From Streptomyces sp. NBC_01304 (GTDB lineage Bacteria > Actinomycetota > Actinomycetes > Streptomycetales > Streptomycetaceae), in assembly GCF_035975855.1 (NCBI RefSeq), contig NZ_CP109055.1, positions 3,410,001-3,474,000 on the forward strand: DNA of 64,000 nucleotides, in the 5' to 3' direction. The translations under genes were made by a program, and so were the position numbers. Below, piece after piece: positions 43,938 to 53,290 of this stretch; the first letter of the stretch is position 1, and each line of letters begins with the position of its first letter. The notes under the pieces were generated by a model that made no database searches, was not told the DNA's origin, and worked only from the letters and a program-made list of their open reading frames with translations.

Positions 43938-44807
43938 CTAACCCTCGTCCTCCGCCAAGGCGTCCCGCACAACCCGCAGAGCCATCCCTTCGGAATACCC
44001 CCGCCGAGCCAACATCCCCGCCAACCGCCGAACCCGCTTGTCCCGCTCGAGCCCCCGCGTCGCCCGCAGCTTGCGCGCGACGAGTTCCCGCGCCGTGGCC
44101 TCCTCCTGCTCGGAGTCGAGCTGCCCGACGGCCTCCTCGATCGTCGTGGGGTCGACCCCCTTGGTCCGCAACTCCTGCGCGAGCGCCCGCCGGGCAAGCC
44201 CCCGCCCATGGTGCCGGGACTCCACCCAGGCGCCCGCGAAGGCCGCGTCGTCGATCAGGCCGACCTCCTCGAAGCGGGAGAGTACCTCGTCCGCCACCTC
44301 GTCGGGGATCTCCCGCTTGCGCAGCGCGTCCGCGAGTTGCTTGCGGGTGCGTGGCATGCCGGTGAGCAGGCGCAGGCAGATCGCCCGCGCTCGCTCCCCC
44401 GGATCGAGGTCCCGCTCGCGCGGTCCCCGGCCCCGGCCGCCGTCGCGCGGCTCCTCCGCCCCGGCCCTCGACGGGTCGAAGGAGCCGCTGTCCTCTTCGG
44501 GGGCGTCTTCGAAGACGCCCTCGGAACCGTCACCACGGGACCGGGACCGCCCTCGCCCCGATTCCCCGAAGCCCCGACGCCCGCCACCACTTCGGCCCCC
44601 GGCCGTACCCCGGCGCCCACCGCGCGAGCGACCGCCGGGTCCCGGACCTTCGGGCCCTGAACCGTCGGCCTCGGGCCCGAAGTCACCGGACCCGAAGTCA
44701 CCGGACCCGAAGCCGTCGAGGCCGGACCCGTCCGACCCGAAACGACCAGCCCCGGCCCCGGCGGCAGCCGCCCCGCTCTCCTCAGGCCATTCCGTTCGCC
44801 GCACCAC
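43938..44807 (-). CDS. recX: RecA-regulating protein RecX
   Basis: RecX binds and restrains RecA filaments. The conserved part is the C-terminal 150 residues (RAICLRLLTGMPRTRKQLAD, EVGLIDDAAFAGAWVESRHH, GLARRALAQELRTKGVDPTT, LARRGYSEGMALRVV). Ahead of it lie about 130 residues of low-complexity sequence rich in Gly, Asp, Ser, Glu and Arg, with GSGDFGSGDF repeats. GTG 44807 starts only three bases past the recA stop, so recA-recX is an operon. The N-terminal extension may partly vary in length between strains. A later start is possible. Confidence 0.93.
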   Translation of the reverse strand: MVRRTEWPEESGAAAAGAGAGRFGSDGSGLDGFGSGDFGSGDFGPEADGSGPEGPGPGGRSRGGRRGTAGGRSGGGRRGFGESGRGRSRSRGDGSEGVFEDAPEEDSGSFDPSRAGAEEPRDGGRGRGPRERDLDPGERARAICLRLLTGMPRTRKQLADALRKREIPDEVADEVLSRFEEVGLIDDAAFAGAWVESRHHGRGLARRALAQELRTKGVDPTTIEEAVGQLDSEQEEATARELVARKLRATRGLERDKRVRRLAGMLARRGYSEGMALRVVRDALAEDEG

Positions 44808-44810
44808 GGA

Positions 44811-45953
44811 CTAGCTCTTGGCCGCCGCGGCCTTGGTCGCCTTTGCCTTGGTGGCCGGAGCCGGCACCGACTTGGCAGCGTCCTTGGCGTCGTCCTTGCC
44901 TGCGGCCTCGGCGGAAACCGTCGCGGCATCCGCGCCGGGCTCGGCCTCAGGAGCCGGCTTCACACCGACGCCCAGCTTCTCCTTGATCTTCTTCTCGATC
45001 TCGTTGGCGAGATCGGGGTTGTCCTTCAGGAAGTTACGGGCGTTCTCCTTGCCCTGGCCGAGCTGGTCGCCCTCGTACGTGTACCAGGCACCGGCCTTGC
45101 GCACGAAGCCGTTCTCCACGCCCATGTCGATCAGGCCGCCCTCGCGGCTGATGCCCTGGCCGTAGAGGATGTCGAACTCGGCCTGCTTGAAGGGCGGCGC
45201 GACCTTGTTCTTGACGACCTTCACGCGGGTGCGGTTGCCCACCGCGTCCGTGCCGTCCTTGAGCGTCTCGATACGTCGGATGTCGAGCCGCACCGAGGCG
45301 TAGAACTTCAGGGCCCGGCCACCGGTCGTGGTCTCCGGCGAGCCGAACATCACGCCGATCTTCTCGCGCAGCTGGTTGATGAAGATCGCGGTGGTCCCGG
45401 ACTGGTGGAGCGCGCCGGTGATCTTCCGCAGGGCCTGGCTCATCAGACGGGCCTGCAGACCCACGTGGCTGTCGCCCATCTCGCCCTCGATTTCCGCGCG
45501 CGGCACGAGTGCCGCCACGGAGTCGATGACGATGAGGTCGAGGGCGCCGGAGCGGACCAGCATGTCGACGATCTCGAGGGCCTGCTCGCCGTTGTCCGGC
45601 TGGGACAGGATCAGGTTGTCGATGTCGACGCCGAGCTTCTTGGCGTACTCGGGGTCGAGGGCGTGCTCGGCATCCACGAAGGCCACCGTGCCGCCGGCCT
45701 TCTGGGCGTTGGCCACGGCGTGCAGGGTGAGGGTGGTCTTACCGGAGGACTCCGGTCCGTACACCTCCACCACACGGCCGCGCGGGATGCCGCCGACGCC
45801 GAGCGCGACGTCGAGCGCGGTCGATCCGGTGGGGATGACCTCGATGGGCTCGTTCGGCCGCTCGCCCAAGCGCATCACTGCGCCCTTGCCGAATTGGCGT
45901 TCAATCTGTGCGAGCGCGGCGTCCAACGCCTTCTCGCGGTCGGTTCCTGCCAT
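44811..45953 (-). CDS. recA: Recombinase RecA
   Basis: RecA forms filaments on single-stranded DNA, drives strand exchange and triggers LexA self-cleavage. The 380-residue protein has Walker [26 protein letters not shown], the L2 loop region [18 protein letters not shown] and a Lys/Ala-rich C-terminal tail. ATG 45953 begins [21 protein letters not shown] LexA box lies 174 bp upstream. Transcribed ahead of recX. A divergent DNA glycosylase gene shares the control region. Confidence 0.97.
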   Translation of the reverse strand: MAGTDREKALDAALAQIERQFGKGAVMRLGERPNEPIEVIPTGSTALDVALGVGGIPRGRVVEVYGPESSGKTTLTLHAVANAQKAGGTVAFVDAEHALDPEYAKKLGVDIDNLILSQPDNGEQALEIVDMLVRSGALDLIVIDSVAALVPRAEIEGEMGDSHVGLQARLMSQALRKITGALHQSGTTAIFINQLREKIGVMFGSPETTTGGRALKFYASVRLDIRRIETLKDGTDAVGNRTRVKVVKNKVAPPFKQAEFDILYGQGISREGGLIDMGVENGFVRKAGAWYTYEGDQLGQGKENARNFLKDNPDLANEIEKKIKEKLGVGVKPAPEAEPGADAATVSAEAAGKDDAKDAAKSVPAPATKAKATKAAAAKS

Positions 45954-46126
45954 GGGTTCCACCCGGTTTGCTTGAGTCGATCGCTTCACGTCCAAGACGC
46001 TAACGCCTGCCACTGACAATGCGTCCCGACGTCGGTGCCGGCCTGTGGATAACCCTCGGAAATTCCCCGCAAACCCCCACAAAAGCGGGAGCCGAGGCGG
46101 GGCTGATGCGAAGCCGGACACCCAAT

Positions 46127-46142
46127 GAGAATGGATGTTCGA
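46127..46142 (-). promoter_or_regulatory. LexA (SOS) box upstream of recA
   Basis: On the minus strand the sequence is TCGAACATCCATTCTC, which matches the left half of the SOS box fully and is the form I recall for Streptomyces recA. It lies 174 bases ahead of recA and 95 bases ahead of the divergent glycosylase gene. Confidence 0.8.
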
Positions 46143-46236
46143 TTTTGGTGTCAAGCGCACCACGCGGCAGTCGCGACGGCTTATCAGTACCCGCCGACAC
46201 CCCTGACGGTTGCGGAGCAGGGCAGAATCCCGGTCT

Positions 46237-47367
46237 GTGACGATCACTGCGCGCGAACTCAACCGGGCAACCCTCAGCCGCCAGCTGCTCCTTGAGCGCG
46301 AGCCGTTGACCGTCCCCGACGGCGTGCGGCGCGTGGTCGCGCTCCAGGCACAGCACCCGGCCTCGCCCTACCTCGCCCTGTGGAACCGGCTCGCCGGGTT
46401 CGCTCCCGCCGACCTCGATGCCGCCTTCGCCGAGCGTTCGGTGGCCAAGGCGACCCTGATGCGGATCACCCTGCACGCGGTGCACGCCGAGGACTACCCG
46501 GTCTTCCGTGCGGCGATGCAGCCCACGCTGTACGCCTCCCGGCTCGGCTTCCGCTTCGCCGAGGCGGGGCTTACCCCTGCGGACGCCGACGAGCTGGTGC
46601 CGGAGCTGCTGGCCTTCGCCGATCGGCCGCGCACCTCGGCAGAAATGCAGGCATGGGTCGAGGAGCGGCTCGGTGCCGAGAAGAAAGATGGCGCGTGGTG
46701 GGGGCTCAAGGCATACGCGCCGTTGCATCACGCCCCGACGGACGCGCTGTGGTCATTCGGCCACAGGCCGTCCTTCGTCGCAGCAGGGACGCCCGCCCAC
46801 ACAGGACGGGCGGTGGAGCCGGCAGCCCTGCGGACCCTGATCCTGCGCTATCTGGCGGGATTCGGTCCTGCGTCACTGGCGGACGTGGCGCAGTTCGCGA
46901 TGGTGCAGCGGTCGGCCGTCCGCGAGGCGCTCCGCGCCCTCGACGACACCCTCGAGCAGCTCCAAGGGCCGGACGGCGCCGCCCTGTTCGACCTCCCGGA
47001 CGCTCCCCGGCCTTCCGCGGAAACCCCCGCCCCGCCCCGGCTCATGGCGATGTGGGACAGCATTCTGCTGGCCTATGCCGACCGCAGCCGGGTGATACCC
47101 CCGGCCTACCGCCCCTTGGTGATCCGCAGGAACGGCGACGTACTGCCCACCCTGCTGGTGGACGGGCATGTCGCCGGTGTGTGGCGCCCGGTGGACGGTG
47201 GCGTCGAGGCCACCGCCTTCCACCCCCTGTCCCCTGCCGTCTGGGACGGGCTCGCAGCGGAGGCCCAGTCCTCGACAGCGTTCCTCGGAGACCGCGAGGC
47301 GGCGGTCTACAGCCGCTACCACCACTGGTGGCAGAAGCTCCCCGAGGCTGAGACGCGACTGCTGTGA
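46237..47367 (+). CDS. AlkZ/YcaQ-like DNA glycosylase (HTH_42 family)
   Basis: The 376-residue protein belongs to the winged-helix HTH_42 family; characterised members (AlkZ, YcaQ) remove bulky alkylated bases or unhook interstrand crosslinks. The catalytic Gln-x-Gln motif is present in [22 protein letters not shown] 46237 is chosen because the family's usual opening [12 protein letters not shown] follows closely; the frame is open from 46210. It diverges from recA across a shared control region with a LexA box. In other species some paralogs lie in antibiotic clusters and give self-resistance; here the setting is general DNA repair. Confidence 0.85.
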   Translation: MTITARELNRATLSRQLLLEREPLTVPDGVRRVVALQAQHPASPYLALWNRLAGFAPADLDAAFAERSVAKATLMRITLHAVHAEDYPVFRAAMQPTLYASRLGFRFAEAGLTPADADELVPELLAFADRPRTSAEMQAWVEERLGAEKKDGAWWGLKAYAPLHHAPTDALWSFGHRPSFVAAGTPAHTGRAVEPAALRTLILRYLAGFGPASLADVAQFAMVQRSAVREALRALDDTLEQLQGPDGAALFDLPDAPRPSAETPAPPRLMAMWDSILLAYADRSRVIPPAYRPLVIRRNGDVLPTLLVDGHVAGVWRPVDGGVEATAFHPLSPAVWDGLAAEAQSSTAFLGDREAAVYSRYHHWWQKLPEAETRLL

Positions 47368-47368
47368 C

Positions 47369-48745
47369 TCACGACGAATGCGGACCCGACTCCGAACCCG
47401 AACCCGGTCCCGAATCCCGTCCCGGTCCCGAACCTGAACCCGGTCCCGAACCCGAATCCGGTCCCGAACCTGAACCCGGTCCCGAACCCGAATCCGGTCC
47501 CGAACCCGAATCCGGTCCCGATTCCGGTGCAGAAGCGGAGTCGCTCTCCTCGCCCCGCAGCTTCGTGCGCGCCCGCGCGAGCGCCCACCCACCCCCACGG
47601 CGCCGGTGGCCGTGCACGCGCGGGTCGTCCGTCACGTCGTACCGCTTCACGTACGCGCCCAGGAAGGCCTGCAGTGTCGCGACCGCCGGAATCGCGATCA
47701 GCGCGCCGACCGCACCGAGCAGCGCGGTACCCGCGACGACCGAGCCGAAGGCCACCGCGGGGTGGATGTCCACGGTCTTCGCGGTGAGCTTGGGCTGCAG
47801 CACGTAGTTCTCGAACTGCTGGTAGATCACCACGAAGACCAGCACCCACAGCGCGTACCAGGGGTTCACGGTGAAGGCGATCAGCATCGGCAGGGCGCCC
47901 GCCAGATACGTACCGATGGTGGGGATGAACTGCGAGATGAGGCCCACCCACACCGCGAGCGCGGGCGCGTACGGCACGTCGAGGGCCTGCAGCAGGATGT
48001 AGTGCGCGACGCCGGAGATGAGCGCCATCAGGCCGCGCGAGTAGAGATAGCCGCCCGTCTTGTCGACCGCGATCTCCCAGGCGCGCAGCACCTCGGCCTG
48101 CTTCGCGGGCGGCAGCACGGAGCACAGGGCCCGCCGCAGTCGCGGCCCGTCGGCCGCGAAGTAGAACGAGAAGAGCAGGATCGTCAGCAGCTGGAAGAGC
48201 CCGCCGAGCACCTGGGCGGAGACGTCCAGGACACCGCTCGCACTGTTCTGGACGTACTTCTGCAGCCAGTCCGAGTGCATCAGGCTGTCCTGCAGTTCCA
48301 CCCGTGACAGCTCGGTGTGGAAGGTCGTGTTGATCCAGTTGATGACCGAGTCGAGGTAGCTCGGGAAATCGTCGACCATGTCGACGATCTGGCCCGCGAG
48401 CATCGAGCCGAGCAGCGTGATGAAGCCCGCCCCCGCGATCACCACCCCGAGGAAGACGATCGCGGTGGCCACCCCACGGCGCATGCGGTGCGAGGCCATC
48501 CAGCTCACCGCGGGTTCGACCGCCAGCGCGAGGAAGAACGCGATCAGGATGTTGATCAGCAGCCCGGTCAGCTGGTGGAAGGCCCAACTGCCCAGCTGGA
48601 AGCAGGCGAAGAGCGCGAGGGCAAGCACCATCGCCCGCGGCAGCCACCGCGGCATGCGGTTGCCCCGCCAGGCCGACTCGGGCCCGTCGGGGGGCGTCGT
48701 GGTCGGTGGGCCGGCGTGCTGCGCGAGGTCTTCAGTCGGTGCCAC
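47369..48745 (-). CDS. AI-2E family membrane transporter
   Basis: This is a polytopic protein of the AI-2E (PerM/TqsA) family, whose substrates are mostly unknown. It has about eight hydrophobic segments, among them AMVLALALFACFQLGSWAF, LLINILIAFFLALAVEPAVS and AVGALIAIPAVATLQAFLGA, and the family motif ISQFIPTIGTYLAGALPMLI. The C-terminus carries a roughly 50-residue hydrophilic tail of Gly-Ser-Gly-Pro-Asp-Ser repeats encoded by a tandem DNA repeat. GTG 48745 is a tentative start; the frame is open to 48793. Its stop lies two bases from the stop of the convergent glycosylase gene. Confidence 0.88.
   Translation of the reverse strand: MAPTEDLAQHAGPPTTTPPDGPESAWRGNRMPRWLPRAMVLALALFACFQLGSWAFHQLTGLLINILIAFFLALAVEPAVSWMASHRMRRGVATAIVFLGVVIAGAGFITLLGSMLAGQIVDMVDDFPSYLDSVINWINTTFHTELSRVELQDSLMHSDWLQKYVQNSASGVLDVSAQVLGGLFQLLTILLFSFYFAADGPRLRRALCSVLPPAKQAEVLRAWEIAVDKTGGYLYSRGLMALISGVAHYILLQALDVPYAPALAVWVGLISQFIPTIGTYLAGALPMLIAFTVNPWYALWVLVFVVIYQQFENYVLQPKLTAKTVDIHPAVAFGSVVAGTALLGAVGALIAIPAVATLQAFLGAYVKRYDVTDDPRVHGHRRRGGGWALARARTKLRGEESDSASAPESGPDSGSGPDSGSGPGSGSGPDSGSGPGSGSGPGRDSGPGSGSESGPHSS
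47378..47525. repeat. Tandem repeat encoding the AI-2E protein tail
   Basis: About 148 bp are built from 12- and 18-bp blocks of the form CCCGAACCCGAATCCGGT. Read on the minus strand they give Ser/Gly-rich repeats of the form GSGPDS. The last copies reach almost to the stop codon. Confidence 0.9.
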
Positions 48746-48883
48746 GGAGCAAGTCTCGCGCACGCAACTGACAATCGGGCACCAGTCCGCCACGGCTCAG
48801 GGCCGATCGGGACGGGTCTCCGGGGTTGTCCGGGGCTTCTCCTTGCATCGCCGGCGTGTGCCGGTCCGGTCGCCGGACAGGCC

Positions 48884-49078
48884 TCAGCGCTTGTCGGCCG
48901 GGACCCCCATCGCGCCGCACACGGCCCGCCACACGTCCTTGGTTTCCCAGCCGGCGTCGAGTGCCTCTTGCACCGTTCGCCCGCCGAGCTCCGACATCAC
49001 ATGATCGCGCGCAAAGGAGTCGGCGTACGCCGCACCGAAGTGCTCCGCCATCCGCTCCCAGAAGACCGTCAACCGCAT
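48884..49078 (-). CDS. DUF3046 family protein
   Basis: The 64-residue protein MRLTVFWERMAEHFGAAYAD... is a complete member of DUF3046, a small family found in actinobacteria, often near recA. It has no known function. Conserved features include the opening RLTVFWERM and the segment ELGGRTVQEALDAGWETK. It lies upstream of the AI-2E gene on the same strand and diverges from the terpenoid-cyclase-fold gene. Confidence 0.9.
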   Translation of the reverse strand: MRLTVFWERMAEHFGAAYADSFARDHVMSELGGRTVQEALDAGWETKDVWRAVCGAMGVPADKR

Positions 49079-49158
49079 ACCTTAAGTATCGCGCCCCTGA
49101 GGGTGAGCCCAGGGCCTAGGGGCTGCCCTACGGCGATTACCGGCCTACGGTCCGGTGC

Positions 49159-50118
49159 ATGGCTGAATCCCCAGCATCGGCAACAGGAGCGACCGCCCCC
49201 GACTCCTCGCTCCCCCAGCTCTCCCGTCTGGCCCGCGCCGAGCAGTTCATCTGGCTCACCGCGCGCGTGCTCGAACAGCGCAGGTTCGCCCATCACTTCC
49301 TGGGCGAGCCCGCCGACCCGGTCGAGACCGCCCTGGCCGCGTACCGCAACGAGGACGACGGCTACGGCCACGCCCTCGAGCCCGACCTGCGCGGTCCGGT
49401 CAGCCAGCCGCTGCACACCGCGCACGCCCTGCGCGTCCTGGACGCCGTCGGGCGGTGCGGCGGGCAGCGGGCCGAGCGGGTGTGCCGCTACCTCTCGGAG
49501 GTGTCGACCCCCGAGGGCGCGCTGCCCGCGATCCATCCGAGCCAGCGCGGCTATCCGGCGGCCCCCTTCGTCCCGGTCGTGGACGATCCGCCGAGCGATC
49601 TGCTGGCCACGGGGCCGGTGGTGGGGCTGCTGCACCGCAATCAGGTGTGGCACGCCTGGCTGTTCCGGGCCACCGACTACTGCTGGGCGGCGGTGGAGTC
49701 GCTGGACAAGTCCCATCCGTACGAGATCCACGCGGCGGTCACCTTCCTGGACGGCGCCCCGGACCGCTCGCGCGCCCGCGCGGCGGCCGACCGGCTCGGG
49801 CGCCTGGTCCGGGAGCAGCGGCTCGCGGTGCTCGACCCCGAGCGGCGCGAGGACTTCCCGGTGGCGCCCGGCTACGCACCCGGCGAGCAGCACTTCCCGC
49901 ACGACTACGCGCGCGCGGCGGAGTCCTTGGCCCGCTCCTGGTTCACGGACGAGGAGATGGGACGTTCGCTCGACTTCCTGGAGAGCGAGCAGCAGGAGGA
50001 CGGCGGCTGGCCGATCCACTGGCGCCAGTGGGCCCCGGGCACGGCCCTGGAATGGCGCCCCATCGTCACGATCGAGGCGCTGCGCACCCTAAGGGCGCAC
50101 GGACGGGCCCTGACCTGA
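49159..50118 (+). CDS. Alpha-toroid protein related to prenyltransferase/squalene cyclase repeats
   Basis: The 319-residue protein has the repeat pattern of the alpha/alpha-toroid (prenyltransferase and squalene oxidase) superfamily: ETALAAYRNEDDGYGHALEP, LDAVGRCGGQRAERVCRYLS and QQEDGGWPIHWRQWAPGTAL, the last a QW-like motif. It is shorter than terpene cyclases and lacks a clear DXDD catalytic motif, so enzymatic activity is doubtful. ATG 49159 is used. It overlaps the PucR-type gene tail to tail by 30 bp. Confidence 0.75.
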   Translation: MAESPASATGATAPDSSLPQLSRLARAEQFIWLTARVLEQRRFAHHFLGEPADPVETALAAYRNEDDGYGHALEPDLRGPVSQPLHTAHALRVLDAVGRCGGQRAERVCRYLSEVSTPEGALPAIHPSQRGYPAAPFVPVVDDPPSDLLATGPVVGLLHRNQVWHAWLFRATDYCWAAVESLDKSHPYEIHAAVTFLDGAPDRSRARAAADRLGRLVREQRLAVLDPERREDFPVAPGYAPGEQHFPHDYARAAESLARSWFTDEEMGRSLDFLESEQQEDGGWPIHWRQWAPGTALEWRPIVTIEALRTLRAHGRALT

Positions 50119-51393
50119 CGACGGTCCGGCATCCGGACCTGACGGTGGGCCACCGCCCGCACCGCGTACAGGACTTGGGCCGTCCACGGATTCGGATTCC
50201 GGGTCCCGCGCGGCATCCCGCAGCAACAGCGCCGCGATCGCGAGCGCCGTCCCGCGCGGGGCGGAGAGATCGAGACCGGTCTGCTCCGCGATCTTCGCGA
50301 GCCGGTTGTCCACGGTGTTGGGGTGCAGCCCAAGCGTCGCCGCCGTGCCCCTGCGGTCCTGCCCCTCGGCGAGATGCGTACGCAGCGTCTGCAGCAGCTC
50401 GGGCCGGTCCGTGAGGGGGTCCAGGAGGGCCGCGATCCGATGGCTCGACTCGTTGGGCCGGGAGAGATGGAACTCGAGCAGGACGTCCTCCAGGCGGTGC
50501 AGCCCCGGGGGCAGCCCGCACGCGCGCGTGATGCGCAGTATCTCGGTGGCCGTCCGTGCCGCGCCGGGTATCTCGTCGGGCGCCGCCACGGGCACGCAGG
50601 CGACCCGCACCGGCGCCCCTGCCGCCCGGCTCAGCCGCGCCGCGAGGTCGTCCGGCGGCGTGCCCGGCCCGGGTGCGACGGCCCGGCCGAGGTCCCCTTC
50701 GAGCAGCGCGGGCACCTCCGTACCGAAGGCCTGGTCGAGGGCCGACTGCAACCGCCGCTGCAGCCGTCGCTCCGCCACCGGCCCCCGCTTCGGCGCGGAC
50801 CCGGGTCCCGCACCGTCGGCCACCCGCAGGGCGAGCACCGACGCGGGTCCGTGCAGCCGGAGTTCGTCCAGGAGTACGTGTCCGGCCGGCAGCACGCCGT
50901 CGAGCAGTCCCCGCACCAGTGAGCGGCGCTGGGCCCGCACATCGGCGTCCAGGGCGGCGCGCTCGTCGACGTACGTCTCGGCGACCGCCCCGACGACCCG
51001 GTGGTGCGAGGCGAGGAGCAGGTCGACCAGTTCGGCCAGGTCCGCCTCCTCGCCGGGCCCCGCGGCCTCGCGCAGCGCCTGCCACAGGACGTACATCCCG
51101 AGGGAGTGCGTGCGCAGGAGCAAGTGCAGTGGCATGCCCTCCTCGGCACGCTGGGCGGCGCGTTCGCGGAACAGGCGCAGGTCGGCCCGGGCGATGCCCG
51201 GATCGGCCACACGGCGCAGGAAGAGCCGGATGCCGTGCCGCGCGGTCGCGGCGATCTCCATGTCCTTGATGTCGCCAGGGAGTTGGGCATAGCCGGGGAG
51301 CGTCGCGAAGGCCTCGCGCGCCATGCGCCGGGCGAGTTCGGGAACCCGCGGTTCGACGCGCTGCGCGAGGGCCTGCGCGGTGGTGGACAGCAC
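50089..51393 (-). CDS. PucR-type transcriptional regulator
   Basis: The 434-residue protein ends with the PucR C-terminal HTH (LAEGQDRRGTAATLGLHPNT, VDNRLAKIAEQTGLDL), preceded by a degenerate GGDEF-like domain and an N-terminal helical sensory domain (MPLHLLLRTHSLGMYVLWQA). Such regulators often control nitrogen or purine use or secondary metabolism. The C-terminus has about 40 disordered residues. GTG 51393 lies one base from the stop of the TIR-methyltransferase gene upstream, so it may be expressed with that module. It could equally be a core gene with its own control. Confidence 0.85.
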   Translation of the reverse strand: MLSTTAQALAQRVEPRVPELARRMAREAFATLPGYAQLPGDIKDMEIAATARHGIRLFLRRVADPGIARADLRLFRERAAQRAEEGMPLHLLLRTHSLGMYVLWQALREAAGPGEEADLAELVDLLLASHHRVVGAVAETYVDERAALDADVRAQRRSLVRGLLDGVLPAGHVLLDELRLHGPASVLALRVADGAGPGSAPKRGPVAERRLQRRLQSALDQAFGTEVPALLEGDLGRAVAPGPGTPPDDLAARLSRAAGAPVRVACVPVAAPDEIPGAARTATEILRITRACGLPPGLHRLEDVLLEFHLSRPNESSHRIAALLDPLTDRPELLQTLRTHLAEGQDRRGTAATLGLHPNTVDNRLAKIAEQTGLDLSAPRGTALAIAALLLRDAARDPESESVDGPSPVRGAGGGPPSGPDAGPSSGQGPSVRP

Positions 51394-51394
51394 C

Positions 51395-53290
51395 TCAGGA
51401 TTCGATGGAGTGATGGCGCCGGGAGTGCGAGTCGTCGACCCACAACTCGTAGACGTAGATCCCGCCGACCGTGTCGTCGTCGAGCGGCCCGATCTTCTTC
51501 GACTGGAAGTTGAAGCCCTGCTCCTTCAGGATGCCCTCGTACAGGGAGCGGGAGAGCTTGAAGTCGCCCTGCCGGTCGAGGCCGGACTTGAGGGCGGCGG
51601 ACTCCAGCTGGATCAACTCCCGGTGCGCGTGCGCCTCTTTCGCCTCACCGAGCTCCTCGTACTCCTCCGCGCGGTCGGCGGAGTACTTGATGATGTGGCC
51701 GTGATAGCTGTGCAGCGCGGCCCGCCATTCATCGGGGTCCTTCGGGTCGTACTCCGGAAGGAACTCGTCGCCGACGATGATGCGGCCGCCGGGCGTCAGG
51801 TTCTGCTTGATGTTGCTGAAGTAGCGGACCTTGTCCTCGGGTTTGATGTGGTGGTCCGCGAACGAGGAGAAGACGAACTGGAATCGGCCGTCCTCGTTGT
51901 CGGCGACATAGGTGCGGCTGTCCGCGTTGATCGCGGTGGCGTTCCCATGGGCGCGCAGATTGCGTTCCAGTTTGTTGCTGCAGGCGAAGTCGATCTCGAC
52001 GGCCGTGCAGTCGACCTCGTTCTCGGCCGCGAGGCGACGGGTGAAGATTCCCGTGCCGGCGCCCAACTCCAGTACCCGGCAGCGCCCGGAGGGGCCCGAA
52101 AAGGCATTGTCCCGGCGGTGCCGGAAAAGCGTCAGCATTTCATTCATCATGTCGACGTAATACGCGTGACGCTCTTCGTATTCGTCGTAGTCGTCGATGG
52201 CGATGTACAGAGACATTTCAGCGGTTCTGAGCATGAGCGGGGAAATTTTCCAGTCTTCGAAGATCTGTTGGCTCATCGCCGCTACGCCACCGCGAGCCTC
52301 CGAGCCGATCTGGGACGAGACCGAGACGATCTTGTCAAATGCCCTGTCGTGATCGATGACTTCATCGGTGTCGGCGGAGAAGCGGATGACTTTCTCTCTG
52401 GCCGAACCAGAGTAACTGCCCAGAACCTGGTCCCCGTCCACCTCGATGATCGAGAAGTCCTTGCCGTAGGCCCCGAACTTGGCCACCAGGTGTTCATAGC
52501 TGATGGCGTACACGTGGTACACCGTCGCATAGTAGACGAGAGTCTCGTACATGCGGTGGAAATCACTGTCGGCGGTGAAGGCGAAGACGCGGACGCTCTC
52601 CCGGTGCGACGTTTCGTTGATCTCCCGGCCCACGCCCTGCTGCCAGAACAACTCTTCCTGGTCCACCAGTGCGAGCGCCTTGACCCGTGCGTGCAGGGCC
52701 TGTTGAGCCGATAACAGGTAGAACGGGTACTGCGTGGCGGGCACGGTGTACTGCCTGCCCTCGTCCAGCAACTCCAGCTGGCTGCCCATCTCGGTGAGCG
52801 AATGGCTCACGATGTGCCGGAAACACCTGTTGGTCTGGAAATCCAGGTTCTCCCGAATGTGCTGTGCCGCGGTCTGCACCTTCTCCAGGCCCACGATGAA
52901 ATCACGGGGAGTGGCCGGCAAAGAGTTCAGGCTGTTGATCAGGTCGCCCCAGGGGGCGGAATGCTGCAAGAAGTTGAAGCTGTGCAGATGGTCGAGGCGC
53001 GAGGCCCGCGATGTCGTTTCGAAGCGCAGCGGAAAGACCGGGACTCCCACACCCAGGGCATAGGCCCATTCCGAGGTGACTTCCTCCGATGTGCGCGCGG
53101 CCTCGGTGAGAATGACGAGAATCGCGTCGGACGACCTGATGAGCCGCAGCAATTCATTGCGCCAGTCCTGGCCGGCCTGCAGGGCGTCGCGGTCCACAAG
53201 GACGTCGAAACGCGCCGACTTCAACTGTCGAATAACGCGTTCCGCATAAGACTTATTGCTGTGGCTGTACGAGATGAATACCCGCATCAT
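51395..53290 (-). CDS. TIR domain - methyltransferase fusion protein
   Basis: The 631-residue protein joins an N-terminal TIR domain (residues 3-135; MRVFISYSHSNKSYAERVIR, FDVLVDRDALQAGQDWRNEL) to a central region of unknown fold (about 140-370) and a class I SAM methyltransferase domain (about 375-560; motif I VLELGAGTG at 406-414, VEIDFAC, FVFSSFADHH). The Glu of SEWAYALG (residue 74) matches the catalytic Glu of NAD-cleaving TIR domains. ATG 53290 or 53287 follows GAGGGGGG. Base composition is visibly lower than in neighbours (30 of 60 G+C at 52141-52200; 26 of 60 at 53221-53280), and Leu193 is a TTA codon at 52712-52714. A SLATT gene lies just upstream. A defence role is likely but inferred. 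Confidence 0.85.
   Translation of the reverse strand: MMRVFISYSHSNKSYAERVIRQLKSARFDVLVDRDALQAGQDWRNELLRLIRSSDAILVILTEAARTSEEVTSEWAYALGVGVPVFPLRFETTSRASRLDHLHSFNFLQHSAPWGDLINSLNSLPATPRDFIVGLEKVQTAAQHIRENLDFQTNRCFRHIVSHSLTEMGSQLELLDEGRQYTVPATQYPFYLLSAQQALHARVKALALVDQEELFWQQGVGREINETSHRESVRVFAFTADSDFHRMYETLVYYATVYHVYAISYEHLVAKFGAYGKDFSIIEVDGDQVLGSYSGSAREKVIRFSADTDEVIDHDRAFDKIVSVSSQIGSEARGGVAAMSQQIFEDWKISPLMLRTAEMSLYIAIDDYDEYEERHAYYVDMMNEMLTLFRHRRDNAFSGPSGRCRVLELGAGTGIFTRRLAAENEVDCTAVEIDFACSNKLERNLRAHGNATAINADSRTYVADNEDGRFQFVFSSFADHHIKPEDKVRYFSNIKQNLTPGGRIIVGDEFLPEYDPKDPDEWRAALHSYHGHIIKYSADRAEEYEELGEAKEAHAHRELIQLESAALKSGLDRQGDFKLSRSLYEGILKEQGFNFQSKKIGPLDDDTVGGIYVYELWVDDSHSRRHHSIES

Noticed and set aside
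50089..51393. The PucR-type gene as a third part of the SLATT/TIR module.
   Set aside because: The one-base spacing suggests co-expression, but its composition matches the host genes and PucR regulators are common core genes, so it is left out of the module for now.
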